Assembly: GCF_900155945.1 (NCBI RefSeq)
Contig: NZ_FTMN01000001.1
Location: forward strand, 883,682 to 947,681
Direction of reading: 5' to 3'
DNA length: 64,000 nucleotides
Source of the DNA: Marinobacterium stanieri
GTDB taxonomy: Bacteria; Pseudomonadota; Gammaproteobacteria; Pseudomonadales; Balneatricaceae
Position numbers and translations under genes: made by a program. Under the pieces are notes generated by a model. It had not been told where the DNA came from. It made no database searches and was given only the letters and a program-made list of their open reading frames with translations. This document shows positions 1-8,365 of the stretch, in pieces. How positions within the stretch are numbered: position 1 is the stretch's first letter; each line of letters starts with the position of its first letter.

Positions 1-930
1 CGCCACCAGAATCAGAATAGCCCCCAGTGCCAGCCCTTCAGGCAACAGCGTCAGCTGCTCGTGTGGCGAAAGCAACAGACCCAGCATCAGGAACAGGCTG
101 AGCTGAGCCAGCCAGGCCAGGCCGTCATGTATCTGCAGAATATCGTCCATCTTGCGCAGACCATGGTTACCGACCCAGATGCCCATGAGATAGATCGCCA
201 GGAAGCCGCTGCCATCCAGCAGCGTAACGGCCGCAAATACACTCAGGCCGGTTGCCGTTACCAGCAGCGGATAGAAGGCCGGCTGAAGCTGCAGGCTGTT
301 AAGCAGCCGCGACAGCAACCAGCCACCGCCCAAGCCGCCAAGCCCACCCAGTGCCAGCTGCGTGATCAACAGACCCACGGCTTCCGGCAGGCCGGGTGGT
401 GTTTCGCGAGTGATCAATTCCAGCAGGATAATGGTCAGAAAGATCGCCATCGGGTCATTGCTGCCCGACTCGATCTCCAGGGTAGCGCTGACACGCTGGT
501 TAAGGCGCAGGCCGTGGTTCTGCAACAGGGCAAAGACTGCCGCCGCATCGGTCGAGGAGATGATGGTACCGATCAACAGTGCGTGCAGCAGGGGCAAGCC
601 CAGAATCCAGTAGGCTGCCAGCCCCGCCAGCGAAGCGGTTACCAGTACGCCCACCGTGGCCAGCGTCAATGCTGGCTTGAGGCCAACCCTGAAGGTTTCA
701 ATGCGGGTGCGCATGCCGCCATCGAGCAGAATCACCGCCAGCGCCAGATTCCCCACCAGAAAGGTGCTGGAGACATCCGCCGACATCAGCATGCCCCATT
801 CGGATTGTCCCGCAACCAGACCCACCACCAGAAACAGCAACAGCACCGGCATGCCCAGGCGGTTCGACAATGGGCTTAAAACAATGCTGATCAACAACAT
901 GGCGCTGGCAAAGAGCAACGTCAGTATCAT
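1..930 (-). CDS. NhaP2/CvrA-type K+/H+ (Na+/H+) antiporter, N-terminal part
   Basis: The gene starts at an ATG at 930 and runs off the left edge, so only its first 310 codons are seen. The product is almost entirely hydrophobic helices and follows the CPA1 cation/proton antiporter pattern, with the Asp-rich core 'SSTDAAAVFALL' and 'ESGSNDP' near residues 135-165. Proteins of this family sit in the inner membrane and exchange K+ or Na+ for protons. NhaP2 proteins carry a cytosolic TrkA-C domain after the membrane part, which would lie outside the window. It is divergent from the DUF3549 gene. Family assignment is firm; ion preference is not readable from the sequence. Confidence 0.9.
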   Translation of the reverse strand, partial: MILTLLFASAMLLISIVLSPLSNRLGMPVLLLFLVVGLVAGQSEWGMLMSADVSSTFLVGNLALAVILLDGGMRTRIETFRVGLKPALTLATVGVLVTASLAGLAAYWILGLPLLHALLIGTIISSTDAAAVFALLQNHGLRLNQRVSATLEIESGSNDPMAIFLTIILLELITRETPPGLPEAVGLLITQLALGGLGGLGGGWLLSRLLNSLQLQPAFYPLLVTATGLSVFAAVTLLDGSGFLAIYLMGIWVGNHGLRKMDDILQIHDGLAWLAQLSLFLMLGLLLSPHEQLTLLPEGLALGAILILVA

Positions 931-1061
931 TCGGTTTCAATCCTTTTCGCTGGGGCTGCCCCTCTAATTTACCACAGCCTCCCCCCCGGAAGTCCCATGC
1001 CGTCCGGGTACAAAACTGGTAAAATTGCGCTTCCCGTTAACCCGCTGTGATTCGGAACCCT

Positions 1062-2129
1062 ATGTCTGCTGAAACTGCTATGCCTCAATCCCTGACTGAA
1101 CTGCTGCGCTCGACCGGTGCTGCACTGCGCGTCTTCGATATGGGGCGCCGTATCAGCAAACTCTCCCTGGACCAGTTCCAGCGCATTGAAGACTCCAAAC
1201 TGCCCTACCCCACACCTTTCCAGCATCTGGCCTGGGTGGCGGTATTGATCTGGAACCCGAAGCAGAAGCAGGAAAACGCGGTCTGGTTCCTGCGCCTGCC
1301 GCTGGATGAGCAGGGGCTGGTCGCTCCGGCTGCCCGGGATGACCTGCTCAAGCGCCTGATCCAGAACGTGGTCAACAGCAAAAATGGCCAACTGGACGAG
1401 GATGCCCTCAAGGACAATCCCTACTCGTTCACCCCCGAGCAGGGCCGTATGGCTGCCTTTCATGCCCTGGCCTCCAAGGAGATGAAAACGGCGGCCTCGT
1501 CACATTACGAGCGCGCCCATGCCTGGTTCCATGACCAGTTGCCCGAAGATGACTGGCCGACTCTGGCGTACCAGGGCCTGGCGGATATCAGCATGCGTCT
1601 GGATCAGGATGGCAACGCCGCAGCACTGGCCCGCAAGCTGCCCAAGATGCCAGCTCCGGTACTGGAGAACCTGTGCCCACTGCTGGAAAATGTTCAGCCC
1701 GCCCCCGCCGTACAAAAGGAACTGCTGGCCTTGCTGCAGGCCGCACTGAAGGGCGATGACAGCAACCGCGTTGCCGCACTGGCTCGTGCGCTGTCGAATA
1801 TTGCCGATGAACTGGCCAAGCAGGCCTGGGTCACAGAGGTACTGCAAAGCCCCCACGCGGCCAAGGCTGAAGTGATTACGGTAATTGCCACTCGCTGCGA
1901 GTCAGCGTTGCTGGAACCCAGGGTACTGAATCTGTTCCTGGAACAGTTGGCGCAGGGTGAGGCAGGACAGGCCGGTTTCAGCCGCATTCTGGCCGAGCTG
2001 ATGTTCATGCCGGTTCACCGTGCCTTGTTGCTGCAGGCATTCCGTCAGCCTGAGCGCAGCCCCGCGCTGGAACAGGCTATTGGCGAGATGTTTGGCCAGA
2101 GCTTCAGTACCCCGGCCCCACAACACTGA
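1062..2129 (+). CDS. DUF3549 family protein
   Basis: This 355-residue soluble protein has no signal peptide or membrane segment. The N-terminal 'VFDMGRRI' and the mainly helical C-terminal half fit my recollection of the DUF3549 family of Pseudomonas and marine gammaproteobacteria, whose function is unknown. The C-terminal half reads like helical HEAT/TPR-style repeats with many Ala and Leu. An in-frame GTG lies at 1047, but the ATG at 1062 gives the expected family N-terminus. It ends directly against the convergent lambda-P-like gene with no intergenic base, so no terminator fits between them. Confidence 0.75.
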   Translation: MSAETAMPQSLTELLRSTGAALRVFDMGRRISKLSLDQFQRIEDSKLPYPTPFQHLAWVAVLIWNPKQKQENAVWFLRLPLDEQGLVAPAARDDLLKRLIQNVVNSKNGQLDEDALKDNPYSFTPEQGRMAAFHALASKEMKTAASSHYERAHAWFHDQLPEDDWPTLAYQGLADISMRLDQDGNAAALARKLPKMPAPVLENLCPLLENVQPAPAVQKELLALLQAALKGDDSNRVAALARALSNIADELAKQAWVTEVLQSPHAAKAEVITVIATRCESALLEPRVLNLFLEQLAQGEAGQAGFSRILAELMFMPVHRALLLQAFRQPERSPALEQAIGEMFGQSFSTPAPQH

Positions 2130-2957
2130 TCAGTCTTTAGCGCGGTCCCGCGTGGTTGCCGGCAACTGGATGCCCAGGCCACGCTGATCCGCTTTCTCCT
2201 GAGCCTGACGATACAGCCGCGCCCGCGTGCGGGTGCCTTCCGGCAGGGTCAGGTAGTACAGCAGACTGGCGCCCTCCTCAGGTGCCAATGCATGCTCCTC
2301 GGTAAATGCCTGAATGAAGTCAGCCACCGTATTGGCCTGTTTGTTTTCCAGCGCCGGCGGCACCGGCTGATCCAGGTCCTCACCTTCACGTACACGGCGG
2401 CAGATCACATCATAGTGATAACGGAATGACGGCAGTGCCCGGCTTTCCTCTTCGGTGCGCAACAGGAACCAGCCGGTTTCGCGACCGGCATGATAGACCG
2501 CCGGATGGCTCCAGTGATGACGCACCGGATGATCGGCATGCATGCAGGCTTCCATGTAGGCATCACGCAGGCCAGGCAGGCCGAAGTCGCCATTTATATC
2601 GCGCAGAATACTGAGAAACTCGGCGATGCTGGGCATCCAGGCAGTGCTCTCCTTGCAGCGATTGACCGCCGCTACAAGCTCGGACTCGGTATAGCCGGCC
2701 AGGCTCAGCGCCCATTCGCGTTTGGCAATGCGAAGCTCGTCCTCGGTTTCAAAGCAGCTTTTGAATTTGTGCCCGTAGATCGCCATAAAGCGGGCAAAGA
2801 TCATGTTGACCAGGGTTTTGGTCTGCGGGCTGATGGTTTGCGCCTGGCGTGATTGCTCACGCCCGGCACCGGAGTCACCAGTCGGTGTCCTTGATGTCCA
2901 TGATGGCTGCGGTAATCCGTTTGCGTTTTTCCCGAGAATCTCGGCGGGTGTTTTCAT
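2130..2957 (-). CDS. Lambda replication protein P-like helicase-loader candidate
   Basis: This 275-residue protein aligns by eye with bacteriophage lambda P over residues about 46-205. The shared pattern includes the block beginning TKTLVNMIF, the 'RIAKREWALSLAG' helix, 'MPSIAEFLSILRD' and a late 'ICRRVREGE'. Lambda P binds DnaB helicase and loads it at an origin, doing the job DnaC does in Escherichia coli. The start ATG at 2957 has a strong Shine-Dalgarno (AGGGGG) inside the upstream gene, giving an 83-bp overlap with the DnaT-like ORF, which suggests coupled translation. No phage structural, integrase or repressor gene is nearby. Loader function is inferred from similarity and from its DnaT-like partner. 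Confidence 0.75.
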   Translation of the reverse strand: MKTPAEILGKNANGLPQPSWTSRTPTGDSGAGREQSRQAQTISPQTKTLVNMIFARFMAIYGHKFKSCFETEDELRIAKREWALSLAGYTESELVAAVNRCKESTAWMPSIAEFLSILRDINGDFGLPGLRDAYMEACMHADHPVRHHWSHPAVYHAGRETGWFLLRTEEESRALPSFRYHYDVICRRVREGEDLDQPVPPALENKQANTVADFIQAFTEEHALAPEEGASLLYYLTLPEGTRTRARLYRQAQEKADQRGLGIQLPATTRDRAKD

Positions 2958-3768
2958 TACTGCCCCCTGTCATGGGTGCGCGATCCTGCTCGTAGCGTTG
3001 TTCGCGCGCATCCCGCGTCTGTTTCTTGACCCATTCCCGTTTGACCCAGGCGAGGAACTTTTGATCCCAGTTACTCTCCTTGCGGTCCTTGTCCAGCCAA
3101 TAGAGGACAAACTCATCCAGGCAGGCTTCGGCAAAATCCACCGGGATGGAATGGCGCGGCAACATGGCGTGGAACATATCCGAAGGGCGCCAGCCAAGCT
3201 GCATCGGGTGCAGCTGCTGATTGCGCTCTTCCGCCTGTTCAAAGATCGCCTGCAACTCATCCTTGTGACGGCGCCAGCCAATGCTGCCACCAAAGGTGGG
3301 AGCCGGTCCCTTGCGGTCGATCATATTGCCACGCGGCGGCGGTGGCGGAGGTGGTGGCGTGTCATACACAGGCAAACGGTTGACCGGCGCGGTTTGCGCT
3401 TCGGCTGCCTGGGGAGCGCCGGGTGCGTGAGCATCATCGGCCGGGGTCGGTTCCGGTTTGGCCTCCGGTGCCGGCTCGGGCAGCAGACGCAGACGTACAC
3501 TGCCGCCCTGATTCAGACTGATCTGCAGGCAGCCCTGACGTGCCAGGCTTTCGCTGGCAGTTCGCAGGCGCTCTTCACTCCAGAAACCGGCCAGTTGCAG
3601 CCAGCGGGCTTTCGGCAGAATACACTCCACGCTGCCATCCTCTGCCTGCATGCCGGCATGGCGGGCATAGTCACGGTAGATAAACAGCAACAGCGCTTCG
3701 TCGCTGCCCAGTTTATGCGCCAGCGAGGGATAGAACAGCAGGGGTGTTTCCGGTAGCCAGTCGCTCAT
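2875..3768 (-). CDS. DnaT-like primosomal protein
   Basis: The 297-residue product has three parts. Residues 1-95 form a folded N-terminal region. A Pro/Ala-rich linker (about 96-160) contains eight consecutive prolines at 138-145. Residues about 192-250 match the DnaT C-terminal ssDNA-binding domain ('WRPSDMFHAML', 'FVLYWLDKDR', 'WDQKFLAWVKREW'). E. coli DnaT works with PriA/PriB and DnaC in replication restart. The ATG at 3768 has AGGAG seven bases upstream. The C-terminus is strongly basic and overlaps the next gene by 83 bp. The polyproline run would make translation depend on EF-P. Domain call is good; cellular role is inferred. Confidence 0.78.
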   Translation of the reverse strand: MSDWLPETPLLFYPSLAHKLGSDEALLLFIYRDYARHAGMQAEDGSVECILPKARWLQLAGFWSEERLRTASESLARQGCLQISLNQGGSVRLRLLPEPAPEAKPEPTPADDAHAPGAPQAAEAQTAPVNRLPVYDTPPPPPPPPRGNMIDRKGPAPTFGGSIGWRRHKDELQAIFEQAEERNQQLHPMQLGWRPSDMFHAMLPRHSIPVDFAEACLDEFVLYWLDKDRKESNWDQKFLAWVKREWVKKQTRDAREQRYEQDRAPMTGGSNENTRRDSREKRKRITAAIMDIKDTDW

Positions 3769-3789
3769 GCAACGGCTCCTGTTGATTGC

Positions 3790-4203
3790 TCAACCATCCT
3801 TCGCAAACTCCTCGACGGCTCTGAGCACGTCACGGCGGCTGATCTGGCCCACCAGTTTACCGCCCCTGACCACCGGCATGCGGCGCAGCTTTTTGTCGAT
3901 AAACAGACGCGCTGCTTCAGTCAGGTCAGCACCATAGTCAATGGTCTCCACCGGGCTGGACATATAACGCCCCACGTGGCCGCCACTGCCCATCTCTTCC
4001 TCATGATAGGTCTGGGTCAGTATGGCGCGCAGGCAATCAAGCTCCGACAGCATACCCACCAGTGCCCCTTCGGCATCCACTACCGGAGCACCGGAAATAC
4101 CGTACTCCTGCAGCGCCCGAATAGCATCAAACAGCCCGGTCTCGGGGCTGAACGAGATCAGGTTGGTCGCCATGTAATCCTGAACTTTGACGGATCTCAG
4201 CAT
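3790..4203 (-). CDS. CBS-domain pair protein
   Basis: This 137-residue protein consists of two CBS motifs and little else: 'VQDYMATNLISFSPETG' opens the first, and 'VGRYMSSPVETIDYG' opens the second, which ends 'GQISRRDVLRA'. Tandem CBS pairs form Bateman modules that bind adenosine nucleotides and usually act as energy sensors, alone or on a partner enzyme. A TTG at 4221 is in frame, but the ATG at 4203 has AGGAGT at good spacing and is preferred. It may be co-transcribed with the DnaT-like gene 22 bp downstream; no partner is evident. Confidence 0.88.
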   Translation of the reverse strand: MLRSVKVQDYMATNLISFSPETGLFDAIRALQEYGISGAPVVDAEGALVGMLSELDCLRAILTQTYHEEEMGSGGHVGRYMSSPVETIDYGADLTEAARLFIDKKLRRMPVVRGGKLVGQISRRDVLRAVEEFAKDG

Positions 4204-4275
4204 TGTGGACACTCCTTGCAAGAACGAAATCGGGCACGCGCCCTACCTAGATACTAGCCCAGCCTGAGGGTGCAA

Positions 4276-5130
4276 TCAGGCGAAAACAACCGTTTTGTTG
4301 CCCTGGACCAGTACCCGGTCTTCCAGATGCCAGCGCAGACCGCGGGCCAGCACGGTTTTTTCCACATCGCGGCCCAGACGCACCATATCTTCCGGCAGGT
4401 CGCGGTGGCTGATGCGGGTCACATCCTGATCGATGATCGGACCGGCATCCAGTTCCTGGGTCACATAGTGACAGGTGGCACCGATCAGCTTCACGCCACG
4501 CTCATGCGCCTGGTGATAGGGCTTGGCACCAGCAAATGACGGCAGGAAGCTGTGATGAATGTTGATGATACGGTGCGGGTAACGTTCGCACAGGTCCGGC
4601 GGCAGAATCTGCATGTAACGCGCCAGCACCACCACATCGGCGTCGTGGCTTTCAATCAGACGGTTCACTTCGTTGAAGTGCGGCGTCTTGTCGGCCGGGT
4701 CTACCGGGACATGGTGGTAAGGGATACCGTGCCACTCAACCATGGAGCGCAGATCGTCGTGGTTGGAAATCACACACACGATCTCGCAGAACAGCTCCTT
4801 GCTGTGGAAACGGTACAGCAGGTCTGCCAGACAATGGGACTCGCGGCTGGCCATCAGCACCACACGCTTGGGCCGTGAGGAGTCTTCAATCTGCCAGTCC
4901 ATGTTGAAGGAGGCTGCGATCGGGGTAAAGGCTTCGCGCAGCTGCTCCAGTGAAAACTGCAGGCTGTTGGCACTGATTTCCACCCGCATGAAGAAACAGC
5001 CGGTGGTCGGGTCGGAGTGCTGGTTGGCATCCGCAATGGAGCCCCCGTGACTGGAAATGAAATTACTGACCATCGCCACGATGCCCACACGGTCGGGGCA
5101 GGAAAGAACCAAACGATAACGGCGTTCCAT
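4276..5130 (-). CDS. purU: Formyltetrahydrofolate deformylase
   Basis: PurU hydrolyses 10-formyl-THF to formate and THF, supplying formate to PurT-type purine synthesis and balancing one-carbon pools. The 284-residue protein has an N-terminal ACT domain ('LSCPDRVGIVAMVSNFI', residues about 8-85) and a C-terminal formyltransferase-fold domain. The catalytic block 'NIHHSFLPSFAGAKPYHQA' and the later Asp in 'LDAGPIIDQD' are both present. An upstream in-frame extension to 5253 exists, but the ATG at 5130 matches the family length. It is divergent from the nucleoside-phosphorylase operon. I saw no riboswitch in its leader. Confidence 0.95.
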   Translation of the reverse strand: MERRYRLVLSCPDRVGIVAMVSNFISSHGGSIADANQHSDPTTGCFFMRVEISANSLQFSLEQLREAFTPIAASFNMDWQIEDSSRPKRVVLMASRESHCLADLLYRFHSKELFCEIVCVISNHDDLRSMVEWHGIPYHHVPVDPADKTPHFNEVNRLIESHDADVVVLARYMQILPPDLCERYPHRIINIHHSFLPSFAGAKPYHQAHERGVKLIGATCHYVTQELDAGPIIDQDVTRISHRDLPEDMVRLGRDVEKTVLARGLRWHLEDRVLVQGNKTVVFA

Positions 5131-5327
5131 AAACTCTGCTCGTGTCCTGAATAAAAAAGTATGTCCTGAAATGCCCTGAAGCAAGACTGCCCGGAACCGG
5201 ACCAAAAATCGAATCGCACATTCTACCAGAAGGGGGCTGGAGGCTGACAGCACTGCGCCCGATGATATTGCCCGTCAGGGGCCTGCATGCTTAAACTGAA
5301 TCATTGCCTGATCTCAAGGAGAGTCCC

Positions 5328-6866
5328 ATGATGATGCTGACCCCGGAGCGGATGGCGCCACTGAAGGCGCGTCGACTCGGCATCGATACCCATCACGAGC
5401 CGACATTATATTTGCCGGCACAAAGTCACGTCTGCCGTTCGGAAGGTTTTGAAAGCCTGTCACGGGTGCAGGTAACGACTCACCAGAGCTGCCACCTGAT
5501 CGCCTCGCTCAATATTGTCACCGACAGCCTGCTGGCAGATGACGAGGTGGGCTTCTCTGAATCCGCCTGGAAACGCCTGGGGCTCAAGGCCGAAGATCCG
5601 ATCTGGCTGTCGCACCCCAAGCCGGTGCAGTCACTGTCCCATGTCCGCGCCAAGGTGTATGGCCATGAGCTGACCGACCTGCAGTTCCAGAGCATCATCA
5701 ACGACATTGTCGAGGGGCGCTACGCCGACGTCCACCTGGCCGCCTTTATCACGGCCTGCGGTGACGACAACCTGAGCGATGACGAGATCACCTCGCTGAC
5801 TGAGGCCATGGTCAAATCCGGCAGCACGCTGGACTGGCAGCTGCCGCTGGTAGTGGATAAACACTGTGTCGGCGGCCTGCCCGGAAACCGCACCACCCCT
5901 ATCGTGGTCTCCATTCTTACTGCCTGTGGCCTGACGGTTCCCAAAACCTCATCCCGTGCCATCACCTCCCCGGCCGGCACCGCCGATACCATGGAGACCC
6001 TCACCGAGGTCAGCCTGAGTCTGGAGCAGATGCGCGAGGTGGTCAGCCGTGAAGGTGGCTGCCTCGCCTGGGGCGGCGCCATGCGCCTGAGCCCGGCGGA
6101 TGACATGCTGATTCAGGTGGAGCGCGCATTGGATATCGACAGCGAAGGCCAGCTGATCGCCTCGGTGCTGTCAAAAAAGATCGCCGCCGGCGCTACCCAC
6201 GTATTGATCGATATTCCCGTCGGCCCCACTGCCAAGGTGCGCAGCGAAGAAGCCGCCAACCGCCTGGCCGCCAGTTTTCAGACCGTCGCCGCCAACCTGG
6301 GGCTGGAGTTGCAGGTGATGATGACCGACGGCAGTCAACCGGTGGGCCGAGGCATTGGTCCGGCTCTGGAAGCACGGGATATTCTGGCGGTGCTGCAGAA
6401 TGACCCTGAAGCCCCGCAGGACTTGCGCCAACGCTCTGCCGAGGTGGCCGGTGCCATGTTGGCGATGGTGAAACATCTGTCCCCTGAAGAAGGAACCCGG
6501 CTGGCGCTGGATACCCTCAATCAGGGCACGGCCTGGGAAAAGTTCCGTCGCATCTGCGATGCCCAGGGCGGCTTCCGTCACCCGGCCGTGGCTCCTTACC
6601 GCTATGCTCTGGTGGCTGAGCATACCGGGCGGGTCACCCGTATCGACAACCGTATTCTGGCCAAGATCGCCAAACTGGCTGGGGCACCGGCTGACCCGGC
6701 CGCAGGCGTTGAGATCAACGTCAAACTGGGCGATCAGGTGGACTGTCAGGATGTACTGATCATGATCCACGCGGAAAATGCCGGGGAACTCAACTATGCC
6801 GTTGAGTATCTCAATGAACACCCGCAAGTGATTGAATTGGAAAATCTGCTGCAGCAGGAGGCGTAA
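5328..6866 (+). CDS. AMP phosphorylase / thymidine phosphorylase family 2 enzyme
   Basis: The 512-residue protein belongs to the pyrimidine-nucleoside phosphorylase fold but resembles archaeal AMP phosphorylase more than E. coli DeoA. It has an N-terminal extension of about 85 residues, and its phosphate loop reads KH-CVGGLPGN (about residues 177-187), as in the archaeal 'GGVPGN' type. Archaeal AMP phosphorylase turns NMP plus phosphate into a base and ribose-1,5-bisphosphate. The bacterial homologues are usually labelled putative thymidine phosphorylase. AAGGAGAG precedes the ATG at 5328. Four bases after its stop begins a PRPP-synthetase-like gene, suggesting linked pentose-phosphate chemistry. 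The substrate is not proven by sequence. Confidence 0.85.
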   Translation: MMMLTPERMAPLKARRLGIDTHHEPTLYLPAQSHVCRSEGFESLSRVQVTTHQSCHLIASLNIVTDSLLADDEVGFSESAWKRLGLKAEDPIWLSHPKPVQSLSHVRAKVYGHELTDLQFQSIINDIVEGRYADVHLAAFITACGDDNLSDDEITSLTEAMVKSGSTLDWQLPLVVDKHCVGGLPGNRTTPIVVSILTACGLTVPKTSSRAITSPAGTADTMETLTEVSLSLEQMREVVSREGGCLAWGGAMRLSPADDMLIQVERALDIDSEGQLIASVLSKKIAAGATHVLIDIPVGPTAKVRSEEAANRLAASFQTVAANLGLELQVMMTDGSQPVGRGIGPALEARDILAVLQNDPEAPQDLRQRSAEVAGAMLAMVKHLSPEEGTRLALDTLNQGTAWEKFRRICDAQGGFRHPAVAPYRYALVAEHTGRVTRIDNRILAKIAKLAGAPADPAAGVEINVKLGDQVDCQDVLIMIHAENAGELNYAVEYLNEHPQVIELENLLQQEA

Positions 6867-6870
6867 ACGC

Positions 6871-7761
6871 ATGCTGATCTTCAACCCTGATTCCGACCCG
6901 GCGCTGGCCGCCCAGCTCAACCGGCTGCTCGATGCCCAGGCCGGCGCACTGGAACAGCGCCGCTTTCCGGATGGTGAAAGCTATCTGCGCGTGCACTCCG
7001 ATTGCCAGGACCAGGACTGCCTGATTCTGTGCAACCTGTTCCACCCGGACGAACGCCTGCTGCTCCTGCTGTTCCTGGCCGACACCCTGAGGGATTGTGG
7101 CGCCCGCAGTGTCGGACTGGTCACGCCCTATCTGGCGTACATGCGCCAGGACAAGCGCTTCAAACCCGGCGAATGTGTTACCTCGCGTCCCTTTGCCAAA
7201 CTGCTGTCGGGCGCCTTCGATTACCTGGTTACCGTGGACCCGCACCTGCACCGCTACCACTCGCTGGATGAGATTTACAGCATTCCTTCCCGCGTGGTGC
7301 AGGCCGCGCCGCTGATTGCCGAGTGGATCCAGGCCCGCATTCCCCAACCACTGCTGATCGGTCCGGACAGCGAAAGCGAACAATGGGTCTCCCATGTGGC
7401 CGAACTGGCCGGTGCTCCCTTTCAGGTGCTACAGAAAGAGCGACGCGGCGATTACGATGTCAGCGTGTCTCTGCCCGACCTGGACGATGCTGCCCAACGC
7501 ACCCCCGTACTGGTGGACGACATCATCTCCAGTGGCCGCACCATGCTGGAGACGCTCAACCACCTGCGTGCGGCAGGCCTGCCGCGCGCCGTTGCCATCG
7601 GCGTACATGGCATCTTCGCCGGTGACGCCTACAACCAGCTCACCGAAGTCGCCGATGTGGCAACTACTGCCTGTATCCCGCACCTGAGCAACCAGATCGA
7701 CATCGCCGCGCCACTGGCCGATGCGGTACGCGAGCTGCTGGCTGAACGTGAGCAACACTGA
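6871..7761 (+). CDS. PRPP synthetase-like (ribose-phosphate diphosphokinase family) protein
   Basis: This 296-residue protein has the ribose-phosphate pyrophosphokinase layout: 'RRFPDGESYLR' near residue 30, 'PYLAYMRQDKRF' near 88, the metal/ATP-loop His region 'VTVDPHLHRYH' near 120, and a clear PRPP-binding loop 'VLVDDIISSGRTM' near 215. It is shorter and more divergent than canonical Prs (about 315 residues), so it is probably not the main PRPP supply. AGGAGG precedes the ATG at 6871, only four bases after the phosphorylase stop. The pairing suggests it handles the ribose phosphate made by its neighbour, for example ribose-1,5-bisphosphate; that is inference. Confidence 0.85.
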   Translation: MLIFNPDSDPALAAQLNRLLDAQAGALEQRRFPDGESYLRVHSDCQDQDCLILCNLFHPDERLLLLLFLADTLRDCGARSVGLVTPYLAYMRQDKRFKPGECVTSRPFAKLLSGAFDYLVTVDPHLHRYHSLDEIYSIPSRVVQAAPLIAEWIQARIPQPLLIGPDSESEQWVSHVAELAGAPFQVLQKERRGDYDVSVSLPDLDDAAQRTPVLVDDIISSGRTMLETLNHLRAAGLPRAVAIGVHGIFAGDAYNQLTEVADVATTACIPHLSNQIDIAAPLADAVRELLAEREQH

Positions 7762-8332
7762 CCTCGCACTGCCGGATGCCGAGATTCGTTATCAGGATGA
7801 CTTTCTCGGCCCGGCGGAGGCCGACCAACTGATGCAGACCCTGCTGGATGAAATTTCCTGGCGTCAGGATCGCATCCGCCTGTTCGGCCGTGAACATCTG
7901 ATTCCGCGACTGCAGGCGTTCCAGTCCGATCCGGGCATCCATTACACCTACTCGGGCCTGCGTTTGGCCGGGGATGACTGGCACCCCGCCCTGGCCGCCC
8001 TCAAGGCACGCCTGGATCAGACCTGCAACACCCGCTTCAACGCCCTGCTGTTGAACCTGTATCGAGACGGTCAGGACGCCATGGGCTGGCATGCCGATAA
8101 CGAGCGCGAGCTGGGTCACAACCCCGTCATCGCCTCCATCAGTCTGGGAGCTGAGCGCCGCTTTCGCCTGCGCCATAACCAGAGCCGGGATACTCACAGC
8201 CTGCCACTGGCACACGGCTCACTGCTGCTCATGGCCGGCCCGACCCAGCATTACTGGCAGCATTCCCTGCCGCGCAGCAAGCCCTGCCGGCAGCCGCGTA
8301 TCAACCTGACCTTCCGTTTCATCCATGTATAA
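7748..8332 (+). CDS. alkB: AlkB-family 2-oxoglutarate/Fe(II)-dependent dioxygenase
   Basis: AlkB enzymes oxidatively remove methyl groups from N1-methyladenine and N3-methylcytosine in nucleic acids. The Fe(II) ligands are visible as His115 and Asp117 in 'GWHADNE' and His172 in 'WQHSLPR'. The 2-oxoglutarate-binding arginines are in 'RINLTFR' near the C-terminus. The GTG at 7748 is the likely start and overlaps the end of the PRPP-synthetase-like gene by 14 bp, so translation is probably coupled. The 194-residue length fits compact ALKBH2/3-like bacterial proteins. No Ada regulator or alkylation-damage operon is adjacent. Confidence 0.88.
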   Translation: MSNTDLALPDAEIRYQDDFLGPAEADQLMQTLLDEISWRQDRIRLFGREHLIPRLQAFQSDPGIHYTYSGLRLAGDDWHPALAALKARLDQTCNTRFNALLLNLYRDGQDAMGWHADNERELGHNPVIASISLGAERRFRLRHNQSRDTHSLPLAHGSLLLMAGPTQHYWQHSLPRSKPCRQPRINLTFRFIHV

Positions 8333-8365
8333 TCGCGTCAAGCACACGACCGGAGAGACAACCCG

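Noticed and set aside
58-930. Plus-strand frames inside the antiporter gene
   Set aside because: They overlap the hydrophobic antiporter frame and encode Gln-rich nonsense-like protein.
2130-3768. Prophage island around the lambda-P-like gene
   Set aside because: No integrase, repressor, structural or lysis gene, and no attachment repeats were seen nearby.
5131-5327. Riboswitch upstream of purU or the phosphorylase gene
   Set aside because: No conserved folate, purine or glycine riboswitch core was recognisable.
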